Part shown: positions 63,917 through 64,000 of the stretch, one piece after another
How the letters are laid out: every line of letters starts with the position of its first letter
Numbering within the stretch: the stretch's first letter is position 1
Assembly (NCBI GenBank): GCA_947492745.1
Contig: CANLOE010000020.1
Span: 1-64,000 of the forward strand
Direction: 5' to 3'
Source: an uncultured Cyclobacteriaceae bacterium
GTDB taxonomy: Bacteria; Bacteroidota; Bacteroidia; Cytophagales; Cyclobacteriaceae
DNA length: 64,000 bases
Program-made: the position numbers and the translations under genes
Notes under the pieces: generated by a model
What the model saw: only the letters and a program-made list of their open reading frames with translations
What the model was told of the DNA's origin: nothing
Databases searched by the model: none

Positions 63917-64000
63917 TTGCACCCCGCGGGCAAAATAAATTACGTCATCAGTAGGAGAAACCACAACCGTTTTTGGACCGAATTGCTAATTTCATTAGCA

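Noticed and set aside
1-64000. CRISPR array
   Set aside because: The repeats are long, dispersed, in both orientations, have no regular spacing and lie far apart; no cas genes are present.
1-64000. Integron attC sites as an explanation for the element after many genes
   Set aside because: No GTTRRRY core sites at the ends, copies occur in both orientations, are nested and have target duplications, and no integrase gene is seen.

Overview
The window is chromosomal DNA from a member of the Bacteroidota. The evidence is the T9SS (type IX secretion) C-terminal sorting domains on three secreted proteins, a PorE-like TPR/propeller/OmpA protein, LolA-like genes next to ftsK, and secreted fibre-like proteins of a type common in that phylum. 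Genus cannot be fixed from the sequence; a marine or aquatic polysaccharide-degrading lineage is plausible. I saw no rRNA, tRNA, CRISPR array, prophage or transposase gene.

Layout. 1-5 kb: AraC-type regulator with an AhpD-like protein, an outer-membrane barrel, a frameshifted topoisomerase IB gene and a BamA/TamA-like barrel. 6-15.5 kb: stress and envelope genes (ArsC-like, MscS, YtxH, TPR, Dps, a broken OmpA lipoprotein, Usp, AI-2E family permease, YihY/BrkB, a 50-residue membrane peptide). 16-25 kb: MocR regulator divergent from a PNPOx-like flavoprotein, DUF2147 protein, PorE-like protein, class V aminotransferase, aroQ and xerD. 25.9-28.2 kb: a large secreted polysaccharide-lyase-like protein. 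30-45 kb: housekeeping genes (pyrD, ftsK, two lolA-like paralogues, pyrF, an ABC-type ATPase, LysM protein, two lipoproteins, fabG, lpdA). 47-57.4 kb: an array of secreted modular proteins, five sharing one C-terminal module, interleaved with a trypsin-like and a reprolysin-like T9SS protease. 58-62.3 kb: a 1405-residue TPR protein built from seven-TPR super-units. 62.8-63.9 kb: threonine aldolase.

The most striking feature lies between the genes. Nearly every long intergenic stretch holds short, non-coding, inverted-repeat elements of several families (letters are mine). Family A is 159 or 208 bp, begins TACAAA, ends TTTGTA, and is flanked by a TTA/TAA repeat. Families B, C, D and E are related elements of about 165 bp that begin CCC, end GGG, duplicate 5 bp and share a core hairpin. 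Family F begins AGAGACTGTTTT and family G TATACTC. They are nested in one another (A in C in D at 35.3-35.8 kb), swap internal blocks, occur as terminal-repeat-only stubs, sit between genes and their terminators, and one interrupts an OmpA-family gene. They behave as non-autonomous (MITE-like) transposons whose mobilising enzyme must be elsewhere.
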